Assembly (NCBI GenBank): GCA_045590955.1
Contig: JAZNSB010000020.1
Span: 1 to 64,000 of the forward strand
DNA: 64,000 bases
Source: JAZNSB01 sp045590955
Lineage (GTDB): Bacteria; Pseudomonadota; Alphaproteobacteria; RF32; CAG-239
Direction: 5' to 3'
Under the pieces are notes generated by a model. That model did no database searches. It was not told the DNA's origin and saw nothing but the letters and a program-made list of their open reading frames with translations. Made by a program: the position numbers and the translations under genes. Numbering within the stretch: the stretch's first letter is position 1; every line of letters begins with the position of its first letter. Below, piece after piece: positions 25,857 to 35,288 of the stretch.

Positions 25857-26901
25857 ATTTAATTACCTCTGCAACTGCTAAAAAGTGTTCATATAAAATT
25901 GGTTCGTCAATATCCACCGAGGCATATAAAGCTCTGGCCAGAGGCGGATTTTCCACAATAGGAATGTTATTTTCATTTGCAACTTCTTTAATTTTAAGAG
26001 CAATGTTGTCCACACCTTTTGCCACCACAATTGGCACATCCATTGTTTCCATTTTATATTCCAATGCCACGGCGTAATGGGTTGGGTTAACAATCACCAC
26101 GTCTGCTTTAGGCACATTTTCCATCATTCTTCTTCTTGCTCTTTCATTTCTTATTTGTTTAATTCTTGACTTAACAATCGGATCTCCTTCCATTTCTTTA
26201 TATTCTTCTTTAAGTTCTTGTTTTGTCATTCTCAATTTTTTCAAATAAGCATATCTTTGATACAAATAGTCCACAATACCCAATACCAACACTGCAATTG
26301 TAATGGTAAATACCAAAAGCACAATTACCTTATGAATAAAATCCAAAATTCCCATCTTATCCATAGATGGCATCAAGTTTACATCTGTTAAATAGGGCTT
26401 AATTATCCAAATACTGATGACGGAGACCAAAGTAATTTTGACAATTCCTTTAATTGATTCCACAATTTTTTGCATATTTATAAAGTTTTTTAGTGCCGCA
26501 AAAATGTTTAGTTTATTCCAGTTTGGTAATAATCTTTTGGGAGAATATATAAATCCTGTTTGGCTAACACTTGCAAAAACTCCCAATATCATAAACATTA
26601 AAAATGGAATTGCCAAAATCTTAAGCACTTTTAGGGCGGTTCTTGCAAACACCAGTTGTAAATGAAAAGGGTCTGTTTGTATATTTTGCGGATTTTCAAC
26701 AAAGCCGTGTCCCATTGCATAAAACCATTTCATCATCAGTGGTGCCACCAACCACACCATAAAGACCATTCCCACCAGCATAATAAAGCTCTTGACGTCT
26801 TGCGATATCGCAACGTCGCCTTCTTCTTTTGCTTTGGACAGTTTTCGTTCCGAAGGTTCTTCGGTTTTGGAGGATTCGTCTTCGTCTTCCGGTGCTACCA
26901 T
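25828..26901 (-). CDS. flhB: Flagellar export apparatus protein FlhB
   Basis: Inner-membrane switch protein of the flagellar type III export gate. The 357-residue protein has a charged N terminus (SSKTEEPSERKLSKA), four hydrophobic segments (about residues 35-220) and a cytoplasmic C-terminal domain with the NPTH autocleavage motif near residue 273. The start has an AGGAG SD. Lies between fliR (8 bases upstream) and cckA (overlapping). Confidence 0.97.
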   Translation of the reverse strand: MVAPEDEDESSKTEEPSERKLSKAKEEGDVAISQDVKSFIMLVGMVFMVWLVAPLMMKWFYAMGHGFVENPQNIQTDPFHLQLVFARTALKVLKILAIPFLMFMILGVFASVSQTGFIYSPKRLLPNWNKLNIFAALKNFINMQKIVESIKGIVKITLVSVISIWIIKPYLTDVNLMPSMDKMGILDFIHKVIVLLVFTITIAVLVLGIVDYLYQRYAYLKKLRMTKQELKEEYKEMEGDPIVKSRIKQIRNERARRRMMENVPKADVVIVNPTHYAVALEYKMETMDVPIVVAKGVDNIALKIKEVANENNIPIVENPPLARALYASVDIDEPILYEHFLAVAEVIKYVLSLKEQQ

Positions 26902-26909
26902 TGTTACTC

Positions 26910-27668
26910 CTAATTTTTAATAAAAGTCATCAAACCTTCTTCATAATACTTTATAAACCACAAAATCATCACGGGAATTGTAATTAAAAATAATCCCAAT
27001 CCCAAATATATTTGCAGTGGTAAAGACAAAAAGAAGATATTAAGTTGTGGCATTAATCTTGATACCAATCCAATTCCGGTATAAAACACCAAGCTAAAAG
27101 CAATAAAAGGTGAGGCAACCTTAAAGCCGGTAATAAAACTGTTATTAAGGGTTTCTGCCAAAAACATTGCAAAGTCATTAATCGGCAAAGCCTCTGCCGG
27201 TGGTAAAAGTGTATAACTGTCAACAAGAGCAGAAATCATCAGGTGATGCAGATTGGTAATAAAAATTACGGTTATTGCCAAAATAGATAAGAAAGATTCT
27301 ACAATAATTGACTGGTTTAATGATGTCGGATCAAACATCTGGGCATTTGCAAATCCAATTGCCTGACCGGCAAAATTTCCCACCAAAGAAAGGGCAGAAA
27401 ACAAAAACTGCATTGTAAGTCCGATAAATACACCATATGTAACTTCAAACAACATCAGCAACACAAATTGAGAATTCGTTTTTGGCATTGATGGAATTTT
27501 ATCTGTTAAAAAAGCCGCCACCACCACAGAAATAAGCAAAGCACAACATAGTCTTATTCTGGTGTTAACATATGCAGTGGCAAACCCAGGCATGCAAGAA
27601 AAAGCTGCGCCAATTCTTAAAAACACAAACAAAAAAGTGTATATTTCAAGTTTGAGCAGTTCTTGCAT
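26910..27668 (-). CDS. fliR: Flagellar export apparatus protein FliR
   Basis: Polytopic export-gate protein of 252 residues with about six hydrophobic segments, the N-terminal FLRIGAAFSCMPGF and the MFDPTSLNQS segment typical of FliR. It starts one base after the fliQ stop and is followed by flhB, the conserved fliQ-fliR-flhB order. Confidence 0.96.
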   Translation of the reverse strand: MQELLKLEIYTFLFVFLRIGAAFSCMPGFATAYVNTRIRLCCALLISVVVAAFLTDKIPSMPKTNSQFVLLMLFEVTYGVFIGLTMQFLFSALSLVGNFAGQAIGFANAQMFDPTSLNQSIIVESFLSILAITVIFITNLHHLMISALVDSYTLLPPAEALPINDFAMFLAETLNNSFITGFKVASPFIAFSLVFYTGIGLVSRLMPQLNIFFLSLPLQIYLGLGLFLITIPVMILWFIKYYEEGLMTFIKN

Positions 27669-27669
27669 T

Positions 27670-27936
27670 TTATCCGCCGTTTACAATTTTATCAAACAGT
27701 GTATCAGAAAGTGTTTTCATTTGGTTTAACATAAACGGAAATAGTAACACCAAAGATAAAAATACTCCCAAAATTTTTGGCACAAAAGCCAATGTCATCT
27801 CTTGGATTTGTGTAAGAGCTTGAAAAATACCAACCACCAAACCAATTATCAATGCCACCAACAAAACAGGGGTCACAACCTTTAGCAAGGTAAAAATAGC
27901 ATCTTTTGATATTTCTAAAATTTCTACTTCTGTCAT
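27670..27936 (-). CDS. fliQ: Flagellar export apparatus protein FliQ
   Basis: An 88-residue protein with two membrane helices forming a hairpin and the family segment GLVVGIFQALTQIQEMTLAFVPK. Usual length for FliQ. It follows the TM1410-like gene by 4 bases and precedes fliR by 1 base. Confidence 0.97.
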   Translation of the reverse strand: MTEVEILEISKDAIFTLLKVVTPVLLVALIIGLVVGIFQALTQIQEMTLAFVPKILGVFLSLVLLFPFMLNQMKTLSDTLFDKIVNGG

Positions 27937-27940
27937 AACA

Positions 27941-29026
27941 TTATTCCAACGGGGTTATATTTTCAAAATAGAGAAAGTTTTCAATTCCGGTAATAAAAGC
28001 TCCATCATATCCAACATTTTGCACATCTCTAAAATACTGTGATATAATTTGTTTCCAGTCATCATGCCAATATACTGTAACAGTTTTATTGGTATCCACA
28101 TCAGAAGGACCGTGTAACCATTGTGGGGTGCCATGTTTCCAATTTTTCAACCAGTAAAAATCTGTTTTATCTGCTTCAGAGATATTAACCATTGCAATGA
28201 CCAATCTTTTTGCGCCGTTTTGCTTAAATTTTAAGCTGTTTATTTCTTTTGAGGTCCAATAGTTGTTGTCAAATTTAGGATTGATTACTAAGATATCATA
28301 ATTGTTTTTTTGCATATCTTCCAACAGCGCATATTTATCTGCATATTTACTTTCATCAATTAAGATTCTAAAGTTTTTTGCATCTTTTATTTTGAAAATG
28401 TTATTGCTGTTTTCATTGTTTATCGGGGCATTGTTTTTTCCAAATCCATATTCATTGCTAATAAAAGCATATGTTGGTACAAAAGATCCGTTTGCTTCTT
28501 GCCACGCTTCCAGAACTGCTTCTTGACCGGAACATTTATCAATAGAAAGTAACGGAAGTTTTACATTTTGAGGCTTTTTTTGAGAACAAAACAGATTGTT
28601 TAAAGCCACTCCGTCAATTTTACTCAAGAATTTCTTCATTTCTTTTTTTTCTTCCGGAGTGTAGGGCACTTTTTTCTCTGATTTATTTTGCAAAAACGTT
28701 GGATCTTCTGTTAAAGAAGCATTCATTCTGATGGTGTTATACATATCCAGATCATATTCTTTCCAACTTTTTTCAAGAAGCTCTACAGGTTCATGTAAAA
28801 TTATCTGAAAGTTTGGATTTTTATTTTTTGCATATGTAACCAACATGTTAATATTATCACGCATATTTGCCCGATAATTAATAAGTTGTTCAGGCGGAGC
28901 ATCAAAAACAATTTGGCTTGAATGAGTTTGATTGTTTAAATTTTCAAAACCATAGAGTTTGGCATTTGCATGGTTGCAATACACCAAAAATCCAGATATT
29001 AGCAATATGTTTTTAAGCCACCACAT
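27941..29026 (-). CDS. Secreted TM1410/GH114-like protein
   Basis: A 361-residue exported protein whose C-terminal half matches the TM1410 family related to endo-alpha-1,4-polygalactosaminidases (GH114), a TIM-barrel glycoside hydrolase group: a strand YDILVINPKF, then SEADKTDFYWLKNW, TPQWLHGP and VYWHDDWKQII, ending GYDGAFITGIEN. The family's usual Asp after DGVFL is Thr or Gly here, so activity is uncertain. The start is placed at the Met of the signal peptide (MWWLKNILLISGFLVYC, ANA site), overlapping the pgm stop by 14 bases. Sitting between pgm and fliQ, its role may concern surface glycan or export, but this is inference. Confidence 0.65.
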   Translation of the reverse strand: MWWLKNILLISGFLVYCNHANAKLYGFENLNNQTHSSQIVFDAPPEQLINYRANMRDNINMLVTYAKNKNPNFQIILHEPVELLEKSWKEYDLDMYNTIRMNASLTEDPTFLQNKSEKKVPYTPEEKKEMKKFLSKIDGVALNNLFCSQKKPQNVKLPLLSIDKCSGQEAVLEAWQEANGSFVPTYAFISNEYGFGKNNAPINNENSNNIFKIKDAKNFRILIDESKYADKYALLEDMQKNNYDILVINPKFDNNYWTSKEINSLKFKQNGAKRLVIAMVNISEADKTDFYWLKNWKHGTPQWLHGPSDVDTNKTVTVYWHDDWKQIISQYFRDVQNVGYDGAFITGIENFLYFENITPLE

Positions 29027-30632
29027 CTGCCTTTGCTTTCCCTGTTCTTTGTTCAATTTCAATTATTTCATTTGCAATTTTTTGCAGTTCGCAAAGCATT
29101 TTGTTGTTATCTTCATCAATTTTATCTTCTTCATATCTTTCCAAATAAAGTCTCAGTGTTGCACCGCTTGTTCCGGTTCCGGAGAGTCTGCAAACAATTC
29201 GACTCGCGTTTTCAAAAATTACACGCAATCCGTTTTTTGTAGAAGTTTTATCCACGGGGTCATTATACACAAAAGGCTCTGCCTTTGCTATCACATAGTT
29301 TCCAAAAGATTTTCCGACCAAAGAAGGTAATTTTTCTTCAAAATCAGCCATCATTTTGTCGGCAATTTGTTGGTTTATTTCTTCATAGCTGTGAATTGCA
29401 TAATAGTTTCTGCCATATTTTTTCCAATGATCTTGAGCAATCTGTTTAACAGATTTACCTGTTGCCGCAATTATATTGAGCCAACATAAAATGGCCCAAA
29501 TTCCGTCTTTTTCTCTAATATGGTTAGAGCCTGTACCATAACTTTCTTCTCCGCAGAAAGTAATTAATTTTGCATCCATAAGGTTTCCAAAATACTTCCA
29601 ACCGGTAGGAGTTTCATAAGAAGGCAAGCCCAAAGCTTTGGCCACATTAATTGCCGCCATAGAGGTTGACATTGACTTTGCTACACCAAAAATTCCATTT
29701 TTATAAGCGGGTATGTTTCTAAAATTGTCTGTAATAATTGCCAAACTGTCAGAAGGGGCAATAAATATATTGTTTCCCAAAATCATATTTCTATCACCAT
29801 CACCATCTGATGCCGCACCAAAATCTGGTGCATTTTCAGAAAACATAATTTTGAGCAGTTCTTTTGCATATGTTAAATTTGGTTCGGGATGACCACCTCC
29901 AAAATCTGGTTTTGGTACGGCATTTATAACAGAACCTTTTGCAGCACCCAAAACATCTTCAAAAATATATTTTGCATATGGACCGGTAACTGCATGCATT
30001 GCATCAAATTTCATTGTAAAGCCGTTTTTAAATAAGTTTTTGATAGCTTCAAAATCAAACAATGTTTCCAACATTTGTTCATAATCAAGCACACTTGAAA
30101 TTACCTCAACTTCCATTTCTCCCAAATTAAATGTTTTTATCTGGTCCAAAGCCACATCATCATGTTGCAAAATTTTATATTCAGATATTTTTGTTGTTTC
30201 TTCATAAATAGCATCACAAATAGAGTTTTTTGCAGATCCACCGTTTGAAGAGTTAAATTTTATACCCACATCACCATTAATTCCTGCCGGATTATGAGAG
30301 GCAGAAAGAATAATTCCCCCATCTGTTTTATATTTTATGATGATGTTAGATGTTGCGGGGGTTGATAAAATTCCGTTTTGACCAACTATAATTTTTTTTA
30401 CATTATTTGCAGCAGCCATTTTTAAGATTTTTTGAATTGCTATATCATTAAAAAAACGGCCGTCTCCACCCAAAACCAAAGTTTTGCCGTCCATTGGACC
30501 TACGGTATTAAAAATTGATTGAACAAAGTTTTCCAAATAATTTGGCTGCATCATTTCTTTTGTTTTTTTTCTAAGGCCTGAAGTTCCCAATTTTTGGTTT
30601 GCAAAAGGTTTTGTTGATACGGTCAAAATCAT
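29013..30632 (-). CDS. pgm: Phosphoglucomutase (alpha-D-phosphohexomutase family)
   Basis: Interconverts glucose-1-phosphate and glucose-6-phosphate, linking glycolysis to glycan precursors. The 539-residue protein has the active-site phosphoserine loop SASHNP near residue 110, the metal loop DGDGDR and the sugar-binding GEESYG segment; the length fits the Pgm (not PgcA/GlmM) subfamily. The start at 30632 is set by GGGGAG; an earlier in-frame ATG (30683) lacks an SD. It heads the unit running into fliQ-fliR-flhB-cckA-hdaA. Confidence 0.93.
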   Translation of the reverse strand: MILTVSTKPFANQKLGTSGLRKKTKEMMQPNYLENFVQSIFNTVGPMDGKTLVLGGDGRFFNDIAIQKILKMAAANNVKKIIVGQNGILSTPATSNIIIKYKTDGGIILSASHNPAGINGDVGIKFNSSNGGSAKNSICDAIYEETTKISEYKILQHDDVALDQIKTFNLGEMEVEVISSVLDYEQMLETLFDFEAIKNLFKNGFTMKFDAMHAVTGPYAKYIFEDVLGAAKGSVINAVPKPDFGGGHPEPNLTYAKELLKIMFSENAPDFGAASDGDGDRNMILGNNIFIAPSDSLAIITDNFRNIPAYKNGIFGVAKSMSTSMAAINVAKALGLPSYETPTGWKYFGNLMDAKLITFCGEESYGTGSNHIREKDGIWAILCWLNIIAATGKSVKQIAQDHWKKYGRNYYAIHSYEEINQQIADKMMADFEEKLPSLVGKSFGNYVIAKAEPFVYNDPVDKTSTKNGLRVIFENASRIVCRLSGTGTSGATLRLYLERYEEDKIDEDNNKMLCELQKIANEIIEIEQRTGKAKADVVA

Positions 30633-30725
30633 AATTTTTCTCCCCACTGTAAACAATAGGTAAAATCTAGCAATAATTAGCACTCATTACAAGTAAAATT
30701 GATAAAGAATATACAGAAAAAACAA

Positions 30726-31487
30726 CTAAAGTTTTTCAATCATATTCAGCAGTTTATCAAACTCTCTTTTGGCAAAAATATGGGCCATTTGCATTTGGGT
30801 TTGTAAATTTTTTTGATCTGCTTCGGTCACAGATAAGCCAAGTTTTTGTAAATTTTCAAAAATGTTTCTGTTTTTAATAATGTTTGTTGTTGTAAAACCG
30901 TATAGCTTAGATGTTTTTTGTAGCAGATTTAAAGCATCGGTTGTTTCTTTGCTATTTATCAATGATACTTTATATGGGCAAATCAGCCATTCTAAATAAG
31001 GTTTTGACAGTGAAGCTAAATACTTTTTTATTTCCCATACAAAATTTGCATATTGTGCAGCACTTAACGGTTTTTGACTTTCATCGGAAAGTACCAATGT
31101 TTGTAAATCTTCTTTTGTGATATTTAACGGACAAATCAATATATCTGCATATTTATGCGCTTCATCAAACAAATAACTTTGTTGTTCTGGTGCATCAATC
31201 ACAATGTAATCATATGCTTGTTGCAGACTTTCTAAAATCATTTGCAGCTCTTGTTTTGAAGCTTCAATTTCAGATCTTTGTTGCAGATTATACATATCTG
31301 GTGATTTTAAGTGTGGAAAATTAAACTGTCTTTTGGCCACAAGCTTTGATAAATCTCCAAGCGGTCCGCACAAATCTGTTCCGGCCACTTTATATCCCTG
31401 ATTTAACAGATGAATAATTATGTTAAAAGCCAAAGTGGTTTTTCCCGATTGTTTAACGGGACTTGCCACAACCAATGTTTTACTCAT
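30726..31487 (-). CDS. mipZ: MipZ-like ParA-family ATPase
   Basis: A 253-residue P-loop ATPase of the ParA/MipZ group; MipZ forms a polar gradient that inhibits FtsZ and places the division site in alphaproteobacteria. The deviant Walker A is PVKQSGKTTL (residues 9-18), followed by DLCGPLGDLS where the family has the switch I Asp, and DYIVIDAPEQQSYL matches MipZ's DTPG segment. The C-terminal stretch after KLYGFTTTNI resembles the MipZ ending. The match is diverged and the catalytic Asp context differs, so a different ParA-like role is possible. Its start immediately follows the dacF stop. Confidence 0.6.
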   Translation of the reverse strand: MSKTLVVASPVKQSGKTTLAFNIIIHLLNQGYKVAGTDLCGPLGDLSKLVAKRQFNFPHLKSPDMYNLQQRSEIEASKQELQMILESLQQAYDYIVIDAPEQQSYLFDEAHKYADILICPLNITKEDLQTLVLSDESQKPLSAAQYANFVWEIKKYLASLSKPYLEWLICPYKVSLINSKETTDALNLLQKTSKLYGFTTTNIIKNRNIFENLQKLGLSVTEADQKNLQTQMQMAHIFAKREFDKLLNMIEKL

Positions 31488-32594
31488 TTATTTCAAAGCC
31501 ATTTTCATATTATCAGAATCATTTTCCAGCAATATACAAGGTTTGTTTTTCTTTTTCAAATAAATACAAATTTTTTCAGCATCATTTTTTGAAAGCCCAA
31601 AAACTTTTGCATTATAGAGCAGGGCATATTCTTTGCTTACCGGCAAAATCTGAATGTTCTTTTGCAAAAATTGCGGATTAAGGGAAACGGTATATTTTTT
31701 TGCGCTTGTATAAGAAGAAAATTCTCCCAGAGCTACACCATAATTGTTTTCTTGGTTCTGATCATCAGAAGTATTAATTTTTGGCATTTTTGTTTTTTCT
31801 AAACGGTTTAATGCCAAGTCCATTTGTTTTGCCACAAACTTATCTCTTAATTTGATACTGTCATGCCCAAGAGTTACGGCAATTACTCTTTGTCCGTTTC
31901 TGTGAGCAGATGTAGCAATGTTATATCCTGAGGCACCGATATATCCGGTCTTAAGCCCGTCTGCACCTTCAAAACTTTTTAACAAATGATTATGGGTGTA
32001 AAAAGTTTCTCCTCTAAATTTGAAAGATGTGGCAGAAAATAATTTATAATACTGCGGAAAATGGTGATAAATTGCCGAAGCTAAAATAGCCATATCTCTT
32101 GCTGTTGATTTGTGTTTTCTGTTACCAAGTCCTGATGCATTTTTAAATACAGAGTTTTTCATTCCCAAATTTTTTGCGGTTACGTTCATTAATTTTGCAA
32201 ATTCTTGTTCTGTTCCGCTGATTTTTTCAGCCAAAGCGGTTGCACAGTCATTTGCAGAACGCACAATCATTGCCCCGATTGCATCTTCTACAGATATTTT
32301 TTCTCCGGGGTTTAATCCTAATTTTGATGGAGAACGACTCGCAGCTTCTTGAGAAACAATAATTTCATCATCTAAATGCAGTTTGCCGTTTTCAAGTAGT
32401 CCGAAAGCAATATATAAAGTCATCATCTTGGTCAAAGATGCCGGATACCTTTTTTTGTCGGCAGACTTTTCTAATATGGTTTCTCCTGTAATGGCGTCAA
32501 TAATAATTGTAGACGTTTTTGCGCTAACATTTGGAATTTTGAACAAAAAGAATACACCCACAACAAATATGGTAAATCTAAAAAACTTTTGCAT
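31488..32594 (-). CDS. dacF: D-alanyl-D-alanine carboxypeptidase with SPOR-like C terminus
   Basis: Periplasmic penicillin-binding protein that trims peptidoglycan pentapeptides. The 368-residue precursor has a signal peptide (to about residue 25), the S11 motifs SLTK (Ser53, Lys56), SAN (113-115) and KTG (216-218), and a C-terminal region from about 290 (YGVALGEFSSYTSAKK) resembling a SPOR peptidoglycan-binding domain rather than the usual PBP5 tail. Adjacent to the mipZ-like gene with no gap, so wall trimming and division placement are co-expressed. Confidence 0.9.
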   Translation of the reverse strand: MQKFFRFTIFVVGVFFLFKIPNVSAKTSTIIIDAITGETILEKSADKKRYPASLTKMMTLYIAFGLLENGKLHLDDEIIVSQEAASRSPSKLGLNPGEKISVEDAIGAMIVRSANDCATALAEKISGTEQEFAKLMNVTAKNLGMKNSVFKNASGLGNRKHKSTARDMAILASAIYHHFPQYYKLFSATSFKFRGETFYTHNHLLKSFEGADGLKTGYIGASGYNIATSAHRNGQRVIAVTLGHDSIKLRDKFVAKQMDLALNRLEKTKMPKINTSDDQNQENNYGVALGEFSSYTSAKKYTVSLNPQFLQKNIQILPVSKEYALLYNAKVFGLSKNDAEKICIYLKKKNKPCILLENDSDNMKMALK

Positions 32595-32681
32595 TTTCTC
32601 ACCCGGTTAATAAATTTACGTCATTATAGTTGCAAAAAAGAAAACAAAGAGTTAACATTGCAAAAAATAACGGAGAAAAAA

Positions 32682-33725
32682 ATGCAAATTCTACATGTAT
32701 CAGATTTTAAGTATTTAAGGCTCAAAACTTGTTTTCAAAATTCTATAGCATCAAAAATTTCTAACGGTTTAATCAAAAACGGTCATGGAGTTATCAATTA
32801 TCCGGAAAGGGATTTGTGCAGATATTTTGGTTTTGGTCATATGAACAAATTTGGCAAAAAACGTTTGCAAAAACATTTGATTGATTTTTGTAAAAGCACC
32901 AAACCTCAGATTGTTCTTTTGGGACATGCAGATAATGTAGAACCGCAAACATTGGGGCAAATAAAACAGATGTTGCCAAATGTAAGATTCGTTCAGTGGA
33001 CCTGCGATACCATTACGGCTGCAGCCCATTATAAAAACATTGTGAGCATGAGCAAATTTTTGGATTATGTAGATACCATTTTTGTTACCTCCGGTCAAAA
33101 AGAACAGTTTGAACAATTTAAAACAGATAAAAACGTTATTTCTTTTATTCCTAATATGGTTGATAAGGCATATGAGTTTAACAGAATGTTTGAACAAGAC
33201 GCTCCAAATGATTTACTATGTTGTTGTGGAGGTAGCAGACATTTCTTTGGTAAACAAACAGATATGAACCAGTTGGTGGAAGATTTGATTTCTCAAATTC
33301 CGGATTTAAAGGTGTTTTATATGGGGATGCACGGTTCTCCTGCTCTTAGCGGTTTTGATTACATGCAAGCATTTGCCAATGCCAATATGGGCTTAAATGT
33401 AAGTTGCCTGAACGACATATATATGTATTCTTCAGACAGAATGGCACACCTTATGGGCAACGGCCTATTAACTTTTATTGATAAAAAAACCGGTTTTTCA
33501 GATTTGTTTAATGATCAAGAAATTGTGTTTGTTGAAAGTTTTGAAGAACTCAGAGATAAAATTGCTTTTTATAAAAATCACCCTCAAGAGGCTAAAAAAA
33601 TTGCCAAAAACGGTTGGCAAAAATATCATGAGATGTTTAGTGATGTTGTTGCCACAAAATATATGATTGATATCATAGAGCGCAAATTTGAAGCGCAAAA
33701 AGAGCATTGGACATTGTTAAAGTGA
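32682..33725 (+). CDS. Glycosyltransferase, CgeB-like (Glyco_trans_1_2)
   Basis: A 347-residue GT-B type protein related to the CgeB/Glyco_trans_1_2 group; such proteins act on surface glycans. The C-terminal nucleotide-sugar-binding half shows SGFDYMQAFANANMGLNVS, MYSSDRMAHLMGNG and a closing AKKIAKNGWQKYHEMFS helix. The start at 32682 is behind GGAGAAAAAA; upstream in-frame ATGs have no SD. Donor and acceptor unknown. Its stop overlaps the xerC start (GTGA). Confidence 0.72.
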   Translation: MQILHVSDFKYLRLKTCFQNSIASKISNGLIKNGHGVINYPERDLCRYFGFGHMNKFGKKRLQKHLIDFCKSTKPQIVLLGHADNVEPQTLGQIKQMLPNVRFVQWTCDTITAAAHYKNIVSMSKFLDYVDTIFVTSGQKEQFEQFKTDKNVISFIPNMVDKAYEFNRMFEQDAPNDLLCCCGGSRHFFGKQTDMNQLVEDLISQIPDLKVFYMGMHGSPALSGFDYMQAFANANMGLNVSCLNDIYMYSSDRMAHLMGNGLLTFIDKKTGFSDLFNDQEIVFVESFEELRDKIAFYKNHPQEAKKIAKNGWQKYHEMFSDVVATKYMIDIIERKFEAQKEHWTLLK

Positions 33726-34660
33726 AAAAAAATATAGGCAAAAACATACACCCGCAAATAAGACCTTTGTTTTTGGAGTGGTTAGAATATCTTTCCAAAA
33801 AAAAGAGATATTCAGAACATACCGTAAGTTCTTATGGCCTAGATTTAGAAATGTTTTTTGATTATTTTTCATCTATTGATAAAATATCAGATGTTACAGC
33901 TTTAGATATTGGCAATTTCAGGCTGTATGCCTCCCACATTAAAAAAAGAGGTCTTGAAAATGCTTCTTTGGCAAGACACATTTCTTCTATTAGGAATTTT
34001 TTTGAATTTATTAAAAAATTTCACAACATAGAAAATAAAGATATTGAAATTTTAAATCGTCCAAAACTTAGCAAACCTTTACCCAAAGCCTTGTCCGGAG
34101 ATGATACCGAGAGTATTTTTCAAAAATATGATAAAGATAAAAATTTAAGCTGGCAAGATTTAAGAGACAAAGCTGTATTTACGTTGTTATATGGTTGCGG
34201 ATTGAGAATTTCTGAAGCGCTAAACTTAAACGTTGCAGATATTTCCAACAAAAATTTTATCAGAATTTTTGGAAAAGGCTCAAAAGAGCGCATTGTTCCC
34301 ATTTTTGATGTAATTACAGATGCCATAGATGCATATTTAAATGCTTGCCCGTATAATCTTGACAGATCAGGGCCGCTTTTTGTTGGAGCCAGAGGACAAA
34401 GACTTCTTGCTCGCACCGTGCAAAGAAGCTTGGAAAAAATAAGAGAAGAGCTTGGTTTAGGCTATCATTGTACACCGCATGCACTCAGACACAGTTTTGC
34501 AACACATATGCTTGAAAACGGCACAAATTTACGCTCAGTTCAAGAACTTTTGGGGCACAAAAGCTTGTCAACGACTCAAAGATATACAAAAATAGAAAAT
34601 AAAATGCTTACAAAACAATATGATGAGGCAAATCCATTAGCGGATAATCCAGTGCATTAG
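33722..34660 (+). CDS. xerC: Site-specific tyrosine recombinase XerC
   Basis: Resolves chromosome dimers at dif with XerD. About 312 residues: an N-terminal SAM-like DNA-binding domain and a C-terminal catalytic domain carrying all conserved residues: Arg in GCGLRISEA, Lys in GKGSKER, the HALRHS box, His in LLGHKS and the nucleophile Tyr in QRYT. I place the start at the GTG at 33722, which overlaps the preceding stop (GTGA); a TTG five codons earlier is possible. XerC versus XerD is decided by overall resemblance only. Confidence 0.87.
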   Translation: MKKNIGKNIHPQIRPLFLEWLEYLSKKKRYSEHTVSSYGLDLEMFFDYFSSIDKISDVTALDIGNFRLYASHIKKRGLENASLARHISSIRNFFEFIKKFHNIENKDIEILNRPKLSKPLPKALSGDDTESIFQKYDKDKNLSWQDLRDKAVFTLLYGCGLRISEALNLNVADISNKNFIRIFGKGSKERIVPIFDVITDAIDAYLNACPYNLDRSGPLFVGARGQRLLARTVQRSLEKIREELGLGYHCTPHALRHSFATHMLENGTNLRSVQELLGHKSLSTTQRYTKIENKMLTKQYDEANPLADNPVH

Positions 34661-34664
34661 ACAC

Positions 34665-34693
34665 AAAAAACGCCCTCAAGAGGGCGTTTTTTT
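34665..34693. terminator. Bidirectional terminator between xerC and rpmG
   Basis: Stem AAAAAACGCCCT with AGGGCGTTTTTT around CAAG; T tracts on both strands, between convergent genes. Confidence 0.92.
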
Positions 34694-34709
34694 AAAACAG
34701 ATAAAAATC

Positions 34710-34877
34710 TTACTTTAATTTCTTTTCAACAAATTCTTCATGTTTTTTAGATTTTTTATCAAATTTTCTCATTGTCATCTTTTCAGGATGAGTTCTCGGA
34801 TTCTTTTCAGCAACAAAGAAAGTTCCTGTTCCTGCAGTTGATTCCATTTTTACTTTAATTTTTACTGCTTTTGCCAT
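34710..34877 (-). CDS. rpmG: Ribosomal protein L33
   Basis: A 55-residue large-subunit protein starting MAKAVKIKVKMEST, with the typical TFFVAEKNPRTHPEKM segment and basic tail ending EKKLK. It lacks the CxxC zinc pairs, so it is the zinc-independent form. SD AAGGA lies about 10 bases before the ATG. Single-gene unit ending at the terminator shared with xerC. Confidence 0.95.
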   Translation of the reverse strand: MAKAVKIKVKMESTAGTGTFFVAEKNPRTHPEKMTMRKFDKKSKKHEEFVEKKLK

Positions 34878-35017
34878 AATTTTATCCTTTTCAATAAACG
34901 TTTAGCGGTAATATACCTAATTTTTGTTCTCTGTCAACAATTTTATTGCAATTTCCAATAAGTTGTGCTAGCAAACATATAATAATTTATTACTTAACCA
35001 ATAAAAAACGTATAATT

Positions 35018-35284
35018 ATGGGCTCAGAACTTTCCAGACAAGCAAAGTATGCTTATCGGTATCGCATCTTGTCTGATATAATCAACGGTCCGCAGTTTCT
35101 GTTATTTTTGATTTTAGCAGAAGTTGCTGAAAGGTTGTTTCCGCAGACACTACAAGACGGAGCACCGATAACAACAGAGTACATGTGTATTTTGGTGGTT
35201 GTGGTGTTTTGCGGTCGATTGCTTTATTTATTTGGCAAAAAGGCAGTAAAACGCATGGTGTATGGTAAAGCCAACGACTTGTAA
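35018..35284 (+). CDS. Small unknown membrane protein
   Basis: Encodes 88 residues with two hydrophobic stretches (about residues 26-40 and 55-70) separated by a polar loop, and a basic C terminus; probably an inner-membrane protein. No SD precedes the ATG at 35018, and upstream in-frame codons run into the rpmG promoter region. No family recognised. Confidence 0.6.
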   Translation: MGSELSRQAKYAYRYRILSDIINGPQFLLFLILAEVAERLFPQTLQDGAPITTEYMCILVVVVFCGRLLYLFGKKAVKRMVYGKANDL

Positions 35285-35288
35285 ATTT

